DNA of 6,192 nt from Treponema sp. Lineage in GTDB: Bacteria > Spirochaetota > Spirochaetia > Treponematales > Breznakiellaceae. The stretch is from contig JAIROE010000049.1 in the NCBI GenBank assembly GCA_031257715.1, forward strand, positions 1 to 6,192, in the 5' to 3' direction. The notes under the pieces were generated by a model. It saw nothing but the letters and a program-made list of their open reading frames with translations. It searched no databases and was not told where the DNA came from. Shown piece after piece: positions 1 to 6,032 of the stretch; position 1 is the stretch's first letter, and the number at the start of each line of letters is the position of its first letter. Both the position numbers and the translations under genes were made by a program.

Positions 1-256
1 CAGGAATTCCCTCAACCATGCGGCCCGCCAGATCCCTTTTGGCGTGGGTTTCCGCCAGTGCAAGCGATTCATCCAGATCCGGGGCGATGGCGGCTCCGTA
101 ACCGTAGAGGGTATCCGCCCGCGATGGAAGTCCCGAAACAAAGTCGGGAATATCGGCGCTTACCCTGACAAGCTCGGGTGCGGCGCGCGAAGACTGGGCG
201 GACACGAGGGGTGAAAGAAAACAGAAGACCGCCGCGGCAAGCGGGATTTTTTTCAT
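1..256 (-). CDS. Exported protein with LPP20-like N-terminal region (partial, C-terminus off window)
   Basis: The gene starts at an ATG at 256-254 and is open to the left edge, giving 85 visible residues. Residues 1-20 form a clear signal peptide: MKK, then a hydrophobic stretch, ending VSA before QS, a good signal peptidase I site. There is no lipobox cysteine at the cleavage site, so this looks secreted or periplasmic rather than a lipoprotein. From about residue 51, a YGYGAA segment followed by an Ala/Glu-rich helix (ALAETHAKRDLAGRM) resembles the start of LPP20-type envelope proteins, where 'GxGxA' precedes a helix of Ala-Arg-Leu pattern. That match is by eye only. The start is well supported: AGGGAG lies 8 nt upstream, inside the end of the MFS gene, and only 3 bp separate the MFS stop codon from this ATG, so the two genes are almost certainly cotranscribed and probably translationally coupled. 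Function unknown. Confidence 0.8.
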   Translation of the reverse strand, partial: MKKIPLAAAVFCFLSPLVSAQSSRAAPELVRVSADIPDFVSGLPSRADTLYGYGAAIAPDLDESLALAETHAKRDLAGRMVEGIP

Positions 257-259
257 GCG

Positions 260-1546
260 TTATGCTCCCTGGACATGCTGTTGTTCATGATCAATTATCG
301 GCTGTTTTTCCGCCGTCTGTAACCTTTCCCGTCCCGGTTTTATTGTTGCCGCGTACAAGGTATTGCAGAATCCAAGAAAAGCTGAAAGGCTGAAGAGGAG
401 TTCCACGCCCGCCAGTTTCCAGATGAGCCCCCCCGCGAGGGCTATGAATATGCTGATCACATGGTTGACCGAAATGCCGGTGCTTAATGTCGCGGTAATC
501 TCTTCCTGGCTTGAGGCGATGTCCTGCACATACACATTGCTTGCCATGCTGGCAAGGGAAATGATCGCATCAAGAATATAATTTGCGCAGACCACATAGA
601 AGGCGATGCGCATGGGGAAGATCACGTGCGAAAAACCGTAAAAAAAACAGACCACGATCAGAATGAGCGTGTCGGTGACCATGATGATTTTGTAGCCCAC
701 CCTGTCGATAAGTTTTCCCATGAAAGGACTTGCCACGGCGCCGAAGACGGCACTGAAGGCAAGGAGCATGGAGATGACGGAGGTATTCGCGCCGTAGTTG
801 AGTATAAGCACGTAGGGGGCGAAGGTGATGAAGATCTGCTTCCGCGCGCCGTAGAAAACTTCCAGCATATAGTATTTGGTAAATTTTCTGGCGAAGTAAA
901 AGCGCCGGCGTTTTATTCTGAGTTCCGATTCCCGAAGCGCGAGCACGATGAGCGTTGCGGCCATCATGAGCGCGGCGGAAACGGCGAAGATGATCTTGAA
1001 CCGCAGTACCCCGGCCCCGCCTTTTCCGAATCCCAGCCGGGAAAAAACAAAGAAAGCGGCGGTGACGATGATGAAGCCCGCGATGTTTCCGCCCTGTCCC
1101 AGCGCGGTCGTAATACCAAGCGACGCGCCGCCCCTGTTTTTTTCGGCCAGATCCAGCGAGATGGTTGTCCGTACCGGCATGATGATGTGCTCTCCCGTGC
1201 TGAAGATCACCATGAAAAGAACCACGATGAATTTGCCCGTTCCGGCAATCAGGAAGCCCGCGAGCCCCGCCGTCATCAGGGCTATGCCTATCTTGAAAAC
1301 GCGGCTTTCGGTAAAGCGATACATCCCCGCAAGGATAAGCACCACAAGAAGTCCGGGAATTTCGCGGAAGAATTCCACGATGCCCCGTTCAAAGGCATCA
1401 ATATGAACAATTTCCGCAAGGTAATTATCCTGAATGCCCTTGTAAAGCCCGAATGAAATACCCGAAAACACAAGTACGCCCAGAAAACGACCGATACTAA
1501 CGTCGGACCTGTAGATTCCCTTGAGAAACGAAAACCGAGGAAGCAC
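260..1546 (-). CDS. MFS-type 12-helix membrane transporter, substrate unknown
   Basis: A 428-residue integral inner-membrane protein of the Major Facilitator Superfamily. Hydrophobic segments by eye lie near residues 19-38, 61-76, 84-102, 106-123, 145-169, 183-204, 237-252, 256-275, 287-306, 311-332, 358-376 and 380-400, the usual 6+6 arrangement. Between the halves is a basic cytoplasmic loop (about 206-226, containing IKRRR). The second half carries a recognisable MFS motif A at 277-286 (GKLIDRVGYK); the equivalent loop in the first half (RFTESRVFK, about 77-85) is degenerate. I see no residues that identify a substrate. Length is normal for the family. The start is GTG, chosen because AAGGGG lies 6 nt upstream and residues after it run straight into helix 1. 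It is the first gene of an operon with the LPP20-like exported protein, 3 bp downstream, and has its own promoter in the divergent gap. Confidence 0.88.
   Translation of the reverse strand: MLPRFSFLKGIYRSDVSIGRFLGVLVFSGISFGLYKGIQDNYLAEIVHIDAFERGIVEFFREIPGLLVVLILAGMYRFTESRVFKIGIALMTAGLAGFLIAGTGKFIVVLFMVIFSTGEHIIMPVRTTISLDLAEKNRGGASLGITTALGQGGNIAGFIIVTAAFFVFSRLGFGKGGAGVLRFKIIFAVSAALMMAATLIVLALRESELRIKRRRFYFARKFTKYYMLEVFYGARKQIFITFAPYVLILNYGANTSVISMLLAFSAVFGAVASPFMGKLIDRVGYKIIMVTDTLILIVVCFFYGFSHVIFPMRIAFYVVCANYILDAIISLASMASNVYVQDIASSQEEITATLSTGISVNHVISIFIALAGGLIWKLAGVELLFSLSAFLGFCNTLYAATIKPGRERLQTAEKQPIIDHEQQHVQGA
265..270 (-). promoter_or_regulatory. Ribosome binding site of the LPP20-like gene
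   Basis: On the minus strand this reads AGGGAG, 8 nt before the ATG at 256. It lies within the last codons of the upstream MFS gene, which supports coupled translation and fixes the start of the partial downstream gene. Confidence 0.75.
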
Positions 1547-1552
1547 TTCTAT

Positions 1553-1558
1553 CCCCTT
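1553..1558 (-). promoter_or_regulatory. Ribosome binding site deciding the GTG start of the MFS gene
   Basis: The minus strand reads AAGGGG, separated by 6 nt from the GTG at 1546-1544. This is a near-ideal Shine-Dalgarno and supports GTG as the true start. Confidence 0.75.
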
Positions 1559-1568
1559 GTCAATTATT

Positions 1569-1585
1569 CCGCTTATTATAAGCGG
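1569..1585. promoter_or_regulatory. Perfect 17-bp palindrome over the -10 box: operator candidate
   Basis: CCGCTTAT-T-ATAAGCGG is a perfect inverted repeat with 8-bp arms and a single central base. It spans the whole -10 box of the MFS promoter and ends at about the predicted transcription start. A dimeric repressor bound here would block RNA polymerase. A second, shorter perfect palindrome, GGAAATTTCC (1613-1622), lies just upstream of the -35 box. No regulator gene is visible in the window, so the binding protein is unknown. Confidence 0.5.
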
Positions 1586-1603
1586 GAAAAAGAATTTTGT
1601 CTA
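1575..1603 (-). promoter_or_regulatory. Sigma70-type promoter for the MFS operon
   Basis: On the minus strand a -35 box TAGACA (1603-1598, 5 of 6 to consensus) and a perfect -10 box TATAAT (1580-1575) are separated by exactly 17 bp. Transcription would start near 1568, giving a leader of about 22 nt that contains the AAGGGG ribosome binding site. The -10 box sits inside a perfect palindrome, so the promoter is likely regulated. Confidence 0.7.
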
Positions 1604-1649
1604 TTGGCCGGGGGAAATTTCCAAAAACTGATTTTTTAGAAATTCCTTA

Positions 1650-1678
1650 TTGTACTTTACCGGGCAAAAGTATATTCT
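1650..1678 (+). promoter_or_regulatory. Weak promoter candidate for the FKBP gene, directly abutting the start codon
   Basis: TTGTAC (1650-1655) is followed after 17 bp by TATTCT (1673-1678); an overlapping alternative -10 is TATATT (1671-1676). Either would place transcription start at about 1683-1685, on or next to the ATG at 1685. Matches to consensus are modest (3 of 6 and 4 of 6), so this is tentative. It agrees with the lack of a usable ribosome binding site before the ATG. Confidence 0.3.
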
Positions 1679-1684
1679 TGAAGT

Positions 1685-2410
1685 ATGAAGAAAATTAAAA
1701 TTATTATTGTCTGCTGCCTTGCCGCCGTTTCATCCGCGCTTTTCGGCCGGGCCGTCCAGGAAGAAGTTGCCCACGCCGATGAACGGACAAGAACGAGTTA
1801 CGCTTTCGGTCAGGTGATAGGGTCCGATCTCGGGCAGACCGGGCTGGAATTTGATTATGATGCTTTTACCGAAGGTTTCAGGAATTCGATTACCGGGGGC
1901 GAAAGTCCCTATGCCCTTGAGGAGGCGGTGGCCATGGTTCAGGCCGCTTTCGAGAAAGTCATGGCGCAAAAAGCGGAAGAGAACCGCAGGAACGAGATAA
2001 CGTTTCTCGGCAAAAACGCGGAAAAGGATACGGTGCGTATCACCGAAAGCGGGCTTCAATATGAAGTGATAAACGAAGGGACCGGGGCAAAGCCCCTGAG
2101 TACCGATACGGTCAAGGTGCATTACGAGGGGAGTCTTGTCGACGGCGCCGTTTTTGATTCGAGCTTCAACCGCGGTGAACCGGCGGAATTTCCGCTGGAC
2201 CGTGTCATTCCCGGATGGTCCGAGGGGCTGCAGCTCATGCCCGTCGGCAGTGTCTACCGTTTCTATATTCCTTCCCGTATCGCGTATGGCGAGCAGGGTG
2301 CAGGCCAGGTGATACCTCCCTACGCGACGCTGATCTTCATGGTTGAACTGCTTGAAATCGTGGTTCCCGTGTCTCCCGCCGCCGCATCCGAAGGCCCCGG
2401 AGCCGAATGA
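1685..2410 (+). CDS. Exported FKBP-type peptidyl-prolyl cis-trans isomerase (Mip/FkpA-like)
   Basis: A 241-residue envelope protein that would catalyse cis-trans isomerisation of X-Pro bonds in exported proteins. Residues 1-23 are a signal peptide (MKKIK, hydrophobic core, then GRA before VQ). Two Cys at 10-11 are too early to be a lipobox. Residues about 37-117 form the alpha-helical dimerisation domain seen in Mip and FkpA, and about 119-226 form the FKBP catalytic domain. Every main binding-pocket residue of FKBP12 has a counterpart: Y147, F157, D158, F169, V174, I175, W178, Y201 and F218. An active enzyme is therefore expected. Residues 227-241 form a short Pro/Ala-rich tail. The ATG is chosen because it alone gives a complete signal peptide, but it has no real ribosome binding site (only GAAG, 1 nt away). 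It is transcribed divergently from the MFS operon and convergently with the NDK-family gene. Confidence 0.93.
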   Translation: MKKIKIIIVCCLAAVSSALFGRAVQEEVAHADERTRTSYAFGQVIGSDLGQTGLEFDYDAFTEGFRNSITGGESPYALEEAVAMVQAAFEKVMAQKAEENRRNEITFLGKNAEKDTVRITESGLQYEVINEGTGAKPLSTDTVKVHYEGSLVDGAVFDSSFNRGEPAEFPLDRVIPGWSEGLQLMPVGSVYRFYIPSRIAYGEQGAGQVIPPYATLIFMVELLEIVVPVSPAAASEGPGAE

Positions 2411-2425
2411 GAGCCCCGGTGCACA

Positions 2426-2458
2426 GCCGGCAGTTTTCTGGCCGTGTTACCGGCCGGC
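2426..2458. terminator. Possible hairpin region between convergent genes, no U-tract
   Basis: The 36-bp gap between the FKBP stop (2410) and the NDK stop (2447) is GC-rich. GCCGGC at 2426-2431 is repeated as its own inverse at 2453-2458. Within this lie CAG-TTTT-CTG (2431-2440) and GGCCG-TGTTAC-CGGCC (2440-2455), the latter overlapping the NDK stop codon. These could form a shared terminator, but neither strand has a following T run, so support is weak. Confidence 0.22.
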
Positions 2459-3631
2459 GCATCCCTCAAGGTAGCTTTTGATAACGTCTGGAAGGGTGTT
2501 TTCATCGGTTTTGACAATGTTTTTTTCACGCTCGTAACTTTCGGGTGAATCGGAGGCGTGGGCGGTGTTTATCATCACATTGCTGCCGAATTCCCGGCGT
2601 ACCGTTCCTTCGGGCGCCTTGAGGGGATCGGTGGGGCCCAGCACATCCCGTATTTTTTTGACGGCATCTTCCCCTTCGTAGACGAGTATCATGCACTTGA
2701 CGCTGCCGGGCAAGAGGCGATCTTCTTCGGAACCTGCCTCCGGCCGCTTTCCGCACATGAAGGCGATGATCTGGGCGAACTGGTCCCGCGCGCATTCCGC
2801 GCCGAATTCGCGTGAAAGGGCTTCCGCCGATTCACTGCTCAAGGTGATCCTGAATTCCTTTTCCAGCACTTCACGCGCCCGTTTGCCGAAACCGGGGGCC
2901 AGGTTTTTACGGAGGGCCTTTTCCACGGGGCCGTAAAATTCCAGAGCTTCGGCGAGCGAGAAGCGGTGCACTTTGATGCCGACGATACGCAGTCCCGTTC
3001 TTGAAAACATGTCTATGATGGTCCCCGGCCGCGATGAATTGTAGGTCCAGTTGTCGGGTTTTATTATCACGAGCGTTTTTTCAATCCTTGAAGGATCAGG
3101 ATAGTTTATGTTGCGGATTATGTTCGGCTGATTTTCAAGGAAGTGCGCGAAAAGGGCAAGATCAAAATCCGCGTCTTTTTGCGTGCGGGCGGTAAGCACC
3201 GCCGGTTCAAAATAACTTGCTTCGCCTTTTTTGTCCCGGGAAAAAATAAGATCGGCGTAAGTGTCGCGTATGGTTTCCCCCTTTATCGCATCAACGGCGA
3301 TCTGCGTGGTGTCGATATGGCCGCACGCGGCGAGCAGTTTTTCGCAGGGGTTTTCCCCGCGGAAGATGAGAAGCAATGTCCGGTGCCGCCTTCCCTCCGA
3401 GGGGGCCATGTTTTTTTCGACATAGGCGGCAAGCAGCGATAATTCGTTGGCCGGTTCCCGCGTCCGCAGGGAGGCGGCGTATTCATGTACGAGCGCTTCA
3501 TCGGGGGCCATTATCTGGGCGCCGGCAAGTTCAAGATCCGTGCGGGAAAGAAGGCGTGAAATGACGCCGCCCGTCCTGCTTTTTGCGATTGTGTAAGGGG
3601 TGACCATTACATACGAAAGTGACTGGTTCAT
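2447..3631 (-). CDS. Tandem nucleoside-diphosphate-kinase-like protein, second domain apparently catalytic
   Basis: A 394-residue protein with two NDK-like domains; ordinary NDK is about 140-150 residues. NDK transfers the gamma phosphate between nucleoside tri- and diphosphates through a phospho-histidine. Domain 2 (about 184-394) keeps the site, in human NM23 numbering: K191 (K12), Y233 (Y52), R328 (R88), T334 (T94), R345 (R105), N355 (N115) and the catalytic H358 (H118) in NTAHASDS. Between Y233 and R328 it has about 59 more residues than normal. Domain 1 (about 5-145) has the same fold signature (SYVMVTPY, later GETIRDTY) but T11 replaces the Lys and K135 sits where His should be, so it is probably inactive. 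No signal peptide. The ATG is the first in frame after a stop codon. AGGAG lies 12 nt upstream and a second AGGA only 2 nt upstream. Activity is inferred. Confidence 0.82.
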   Translation of the reverse strand: MNQSLSYVMVTPYTIAKSRTGGVISRLLSRTDLELAGAQIMAPDEALVHEYAASLRTREPANELSLLAAYVEKNMAPSEGRRHRTLLLIFRGENPCEKLLAACGHIDTTQIAVDAIKGETIRDTYADLIFSRDKKGEASYFEPAVLTARTQKDADFDLALFAHFLENQPNIIRNINYPDPSRIEKTLVIIKPDNWTYNSSRPGTIIDMFSRTGLRIVGIKVHRFSLAEALEFYGPVEKALRKNLAPGFGKRAREVLEKEFRITLSSESAEALSREFGAECARDQFAQIIAFMCGKRPEAGSEEDRLLPGSVKCMILVYEGEDAVKKIRDVLGPTDPLKAPEGTVRREFGSNVMINTAHASDSPESYEREKNIVKTDENTLPDVIKSYLEGCAGR

Positions 3632-3660
3632 TATCCTGATTTACTCCTGGTTAATTATTC

Positions 3661-3689
3661 AGCATACAACCGGAAATGAATTTACGCAA
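3661..3689 (-). promoter_or_regulatory. Candidate promoter for the NDK-family gene
   Basis: The minus strand reads TTGCGT (3689-3684), a 17-bp spacer, then TATGCT (3666-3661). Matches are 3 of 6 and 4 of 6 with ideal spacing. Transcription would start near 3654, giving a leader of about 23 nt that includes AGGAG. The -35 region overlaps a 10-bp direct repeat. Confidence 0.35.
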
Positions 3690-3697
3690 TGAATTTA
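3675..3697. repeat. 10-bp perfect direct repeat in the NDK/EF-G divergent gap
   Basis: AATGAATTTA occurs at 3675-3684 and again at 3688-3697, separated by CGC, a period of 13 bp. The pair covers the -35 box and part of the spacer of the NDK promoter candidate, a place where an activator or repressor could bind. It may also be chance in AT-rich DNA. Confidence 0.5.
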
Positions 3698-3762
3698 TGT
3701 GTGCCCTGTACGGGGGAAGACGGCCCAAAGGACGAGGGAGTGCGGGCGGGGCTGCGCGTGTG

Positions 3763-3791
3763 TTGCTTTTTGTTTTCGTTCAGGCTAAAAT
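3763..3791 (+). promoter_or_regulatory. Candidate promoter for the EF-G gene, next to its start codon
   Basis: TTGCTT (3763-3768), a 17-bp spacer, and TAAAAT (3786-3791, 5 of 6 to TATAAT). A start of transcription near 3798 would fall right at the ATG at 3799. The only Shine-Dalgarno-like bases, AGG at 3782-3784, lie 14 nt upstream and would not be in such a transcript. An upstream start site cannot be excluded. Confidence 0.4.
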
Positions 3792-3798
3792 AAAATAA

Positions 3799-5862
3799 AT
3801 GCTTGAAATCATGCGCAATATCGGTGTCATGGCCCACATTGACGCCGGCAAAACAACCACTACCGAACGCATCCTCTACTATACGGGGAAGAGCCACCGT
3901 ATCGGCGAAGTCGACGACGGAGAGGCGATAATGGACTGGATGGAACAGGAGCAGGAGCGGGGCATTACGATACAGAGCGCCGCTACTACCGCCTGGTGGC
4001 GCCGGGAAGGCGGTCCCGCCAAAGGGGCCGATCCCAAATATCAGATTAATATCATCGATACGCCGGGACACGTTGATTTTACCGCCGAGGTTGAACGCTC
4101 TCTCCGCGTCCTTGACGGCGCGCTGGCCATCTTCGACGCGGTCCACGGTGTGGAGCCCCAGACCGAAACGGTGTGGCGTCAGGCCGAACGTTACCGCGTG
4201 CCCTGCATAGGCTATGTCAACAAGATGGACAGGGCGGGGGCTGATTTTTTCTTTGTGCTTGACGATGTCGCGTCAAAGCTCGGCGTCAAAACAGTCGCTC
4301 TTCAAATTCCCATAGGCAGGGAAGGGGACTTTGAAGGGATTATCGATCTTGTCGAGATGCGCGAAGTGCGCTGGGAGGGAAACGAAGGCGAAAGGCTCTG
4401 TTATGCTCCCGTTGACGCGTCGCGGCGGCAGCTTGCCGCTTCCTGGCGGGAAAAACTTGTAGACGCCTTGTCGGCTTTTTCCGACGCCGTTACCGAAAAG
4501 TACCTTGCGGGGGAAGAACTTGAAGGCGCTTTTTTGCGGAGAGAACTGCGGAAGGCGGTGTTGGGCCGCCGGCTTCTTCCCGTGTTTGCCGGCGCTTCCC
4601 GGCGCAACATGGGAGTGCAGCCCCTCATAGACGCCGTGGTCGATTATCTTCCCGCCCCCGATGAGGCGGCCCCCGCCCAGGGACATCATCTTAAAAAGGA
4701 AGAGGACATCGCCATATCCTGCGATCCCAAAGGCCCTCCCCTGGGACTCGTTTTCAAGATACAGAACGACAGGGAGGCGGGAAGCCTCTGTTATGTGCGC
4801 ATGTACTCGGGGGTTTTAAAACCCGGAGGCGTGATCTTCAATATCGGCAAGAAAAAACGGGAACGGGCCAACCGCATCCTGCGCATGCACTCCAATAAAT
4901 CCGAGCCCGTGGAGGAACTTTCCGCCGGAGATATAGGGGTGATCATAGGGATGAAGCTTGCCCAGACCGGAGACACCGTGGGAAGCGAAGGATGGCCCGT
5001 GGTGCTGGAAAAGATGCGGTTCCCCGAGCCGGTCATTTCCGTGTCCCTTGAGCCCAGTACCATGTCGGAACAGGAAAGGCTCCGCGAGATCCTCGCCATA
5101 CTTTCAAAAGAGGATCCCACCTTTACCACGAGAGAAAACGAGGAGACGGGACAGCTTATCATATCCGGCATGGGGGAACTGCACATCGATGTCCTTGTGA
5201 CCCGTATCCTCAAGGAATACAGGCTCGGCGTCAGGGTGGGAAACCCCCAGGTTACCTATCGTGAATCTGTGGAGAGGCGGGTGGACCGCACGGAAACTTT
5301 TTCCCGCGTCATGGCGGGAAAGGAAAACGCCGCGTGCGTGAGCCTTGCCGTGGAAGGCGCGGAACGGGGAGCGGGCAACAAATACGCCTGTACGGTAAAA
5401 GACCGTGCCGCCATTCCTGGCGAAATTTTTGACGCCGTTGAACGGGGCGTGCGGGGCGCCCTTGCCTCGGGAATAGTCATGGGTTATCCCTGCATGGACG
5501 TGGCGGTAACCGTTACCGGCCTTAAGTATTCCGAGCTTACCGGAACCGAATTTGCCTTTGAGGCCTGTGCCAGCATGGCCTTTGACGAGGCCGCCCGGGA
5601 AGCGGGTCCCGTACTTCTTGAACCCATCATGGCGGTGGATCTTTCATCTCCCAGGGAATTTGTCGGTGATGTGATAAGCCTTGTGACCCAGCGGGGCGGC
5701 AGCGTACTCAGCATGGAATCGAAGACCCGCGCGGACGAAATAAAGGCCCATGCGCCCATGGCGAAGATGTTCGGCTTCATGACTTCCCTCCGCTCGGTAA
5801 GCCAGGGCCGCGCCTCCTTTACCATGGAATTTTCTCATTTTGAGAAAAAGGCTGAACGGTAG
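3799..5862 (+). CDS. fusA: Elongation factor G paralogue, spdEFG2-like (probable ribosome recycling factor)
   Basis: A complete 687-residue translational GTPase (E. coli EF-G is 704). G motifs are intact: AHIDAGKT at 12-19, switch [10 protein letters not shown] at 55-63, DTPGH at 87-91 and NKMD at 141-144; G5 reads GAS (265-267) rather than the usual GSA. Domain II spans about 295-385, III about 395-475 (with GMGELHID), IV about 480-600 and V about 603-682. Domain IV lacks the tip loop SGGRGQYG; residues about 500-512 read [13 protein letters not shown], closer to mitochondrial EF-G2. The position of E. coli His583, needed for translocation, is S578. These traits match the spirochaete EF-G2 class, which in Borrelia burgdorferi works with RRF to split ribosomes after termination and does not translocate. 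A second, translocating EF-G should exist elsewhere. Start: ATG at 3799; M5 (3811) is an alternative, and neither has a good ribosome binding site. Confidence 0.9.
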   Translation: MLEIMRNIGVMAHIDAGKTTTTERILYYTGKSHRIGEVDDGEAIMDWMEQEQERGITIQSAATTAWWRREGGPAKGADPKYQINIIDTPGHVDFTAEVERSLRVLDGALAIFDAVHGVEPQTETVWRQAERYRVPCIGYVNKMDRAGADFFFVLDDVASKLGVKTVALQIPIGREGDFEGIIDLVEMREVRWEGNEGERLCYAPVDASRRQLAASWREKLVDALSAFSDAVTEKYLAGEELEGAFLRRELRKAVLGRRLLPVFAGASRRNMGVQPLIDAVVDYLPAPDEAAPAQGHHLKKEEDIAISCDPKGPPLGLVFKIQNDREAGSLCYVRMYSGVLKPGGVIFNIGKKKRERANRILRMHSNKSEPVEELSAGDIGVIIGMKLAQTGDTVGSEGWPVVLEKMRFPEPVISVSLEPSTMSEQERLREILAILSKEDPTFTTRENEETGQLIISGMGELHIDVLVTRILKEYRLGVRVGNPQVTYRESVERRVDRTETFSRVMAGKENAACVSLAVEGAERGAGNKYACTVKDRAAIPGEIFDAVERGVRGALASGIVMGYPCMDVAVTVTGLKYSELTGTEFAFEACASMAFDEAAREAGPVLLEPIMAVDLSSPREFVGDVISLVTQRGGSVLSMESKTRADEIKAHAPMAKMFGFMTSLRSVSQGRASFTMEFSHFEKKAER
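5830..5848. repeat. Perfect 8-bp inverted repeat inside the 3' end of the EF-G gene
   Basis: TTTTCTCA (5830-5837), a TTT loop, then TGAGAAAA (5841-5848). It lies in the last codons of EF-G, encoding residues near FSHFEKK. It could fold in the mRNA just before the GC-rich hairpin at the stop codon. It may simply reflect codon choice. Confidence 0.35.
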
Positions 5863-6032
5863 CCCGGGTGCCGGGCGGTGTATTTATGGAATTCTTCAAT
5901 CGGCATTTTCACGAGAATGGTCTTAAGCAGATTCTCAATCATGGAACGGTACCTGCCGTCCGCATTGAGGATATCTACTTCGAAGTAAAAATCGTTTGGT
6001 ATATGATTCCTTTCATGTTTTGGGCGGTTCTT
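5835..6032 (-). pseudogene. Unassigned open stretch, possibly the distal part of a decayed gene
   Basis: On the minus strand, a frame different from the binding-protein fragment is open for 65 codons, from just after a stop codon at 6035-6033 to a TGA at 5837-5835 inside the antisense of EF-G. The translation has ordinary protein-like composition (for example FYFEVDILNADGRYRS near residues 15-30 and a charged helix MIENLLKTILVKMPIEEF from 31). I do not recognise it. The first in-frame ATG (5942) would give only 35 residues. It may be the C-terminal remnant of the same decayed gene as the fragment at 6013-6192, after deletion and frameshift. It could also be a chance open frame. Confidence 0.22.
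5862..5876 (+). terminator. GC-rich hairpin at the EF-G stop codon, terminator candidate
   Basis: GCCCGG-GTG-CCGGGC is a perfect 6-bp stem with a 3-nt loop, starting on the last base of the TAG stop. It is followed by GGTGTATTTATGG and not by a T run, so it is not a classical intrinsic terminator. Its position argues for a role in ending or protecting the EF-G transcript. Confidence 0.4.

Noticed and set aside
626..1456. Long plus-strand open frame of 276 codons opposite the MFS gene
   Set aside because: Highly charged, low-complexity translation (rich in His, Asp, Glu, Arg) typical of the antisense of a membrane-protein gene; no ribosome binding site and no family resemblance.
1685..1720. 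Lipoprotein signal in the FKBP protein because of Cys at residues 10-11
   Set aside because: The cysteines are too near the N-terminus, inside the hydrophobic core, and the preceding residues do not form a lipobox.
3632..3798. Riboswitch or small RNA in the NDK/EF-G gap
   Set aside because: Only short, weak inverted repeats (such as CCC-TGTAC-GGG) are visible; no stable multi-stem fold or known riboswitch core was recognised.
3682..4146. Minus-strand open frame of 154 codons across the NDK/EF-G gap and the EF-G 5' end
   Set aside because: Mostly antisense to the conserved EF-G GTPase domain, and its tail crosses the promoter gap; no ribosome binding site seen.
6013..6015. TGA read as Trp or selenocysteine in the binding-protein fragment
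   Set aside because: TGA ends the FKBP gene in this window and TGG encodes Trp in EF-G and FKBP; the sequence after the TGA does not continue the family, so recoding does not rescue a protein.
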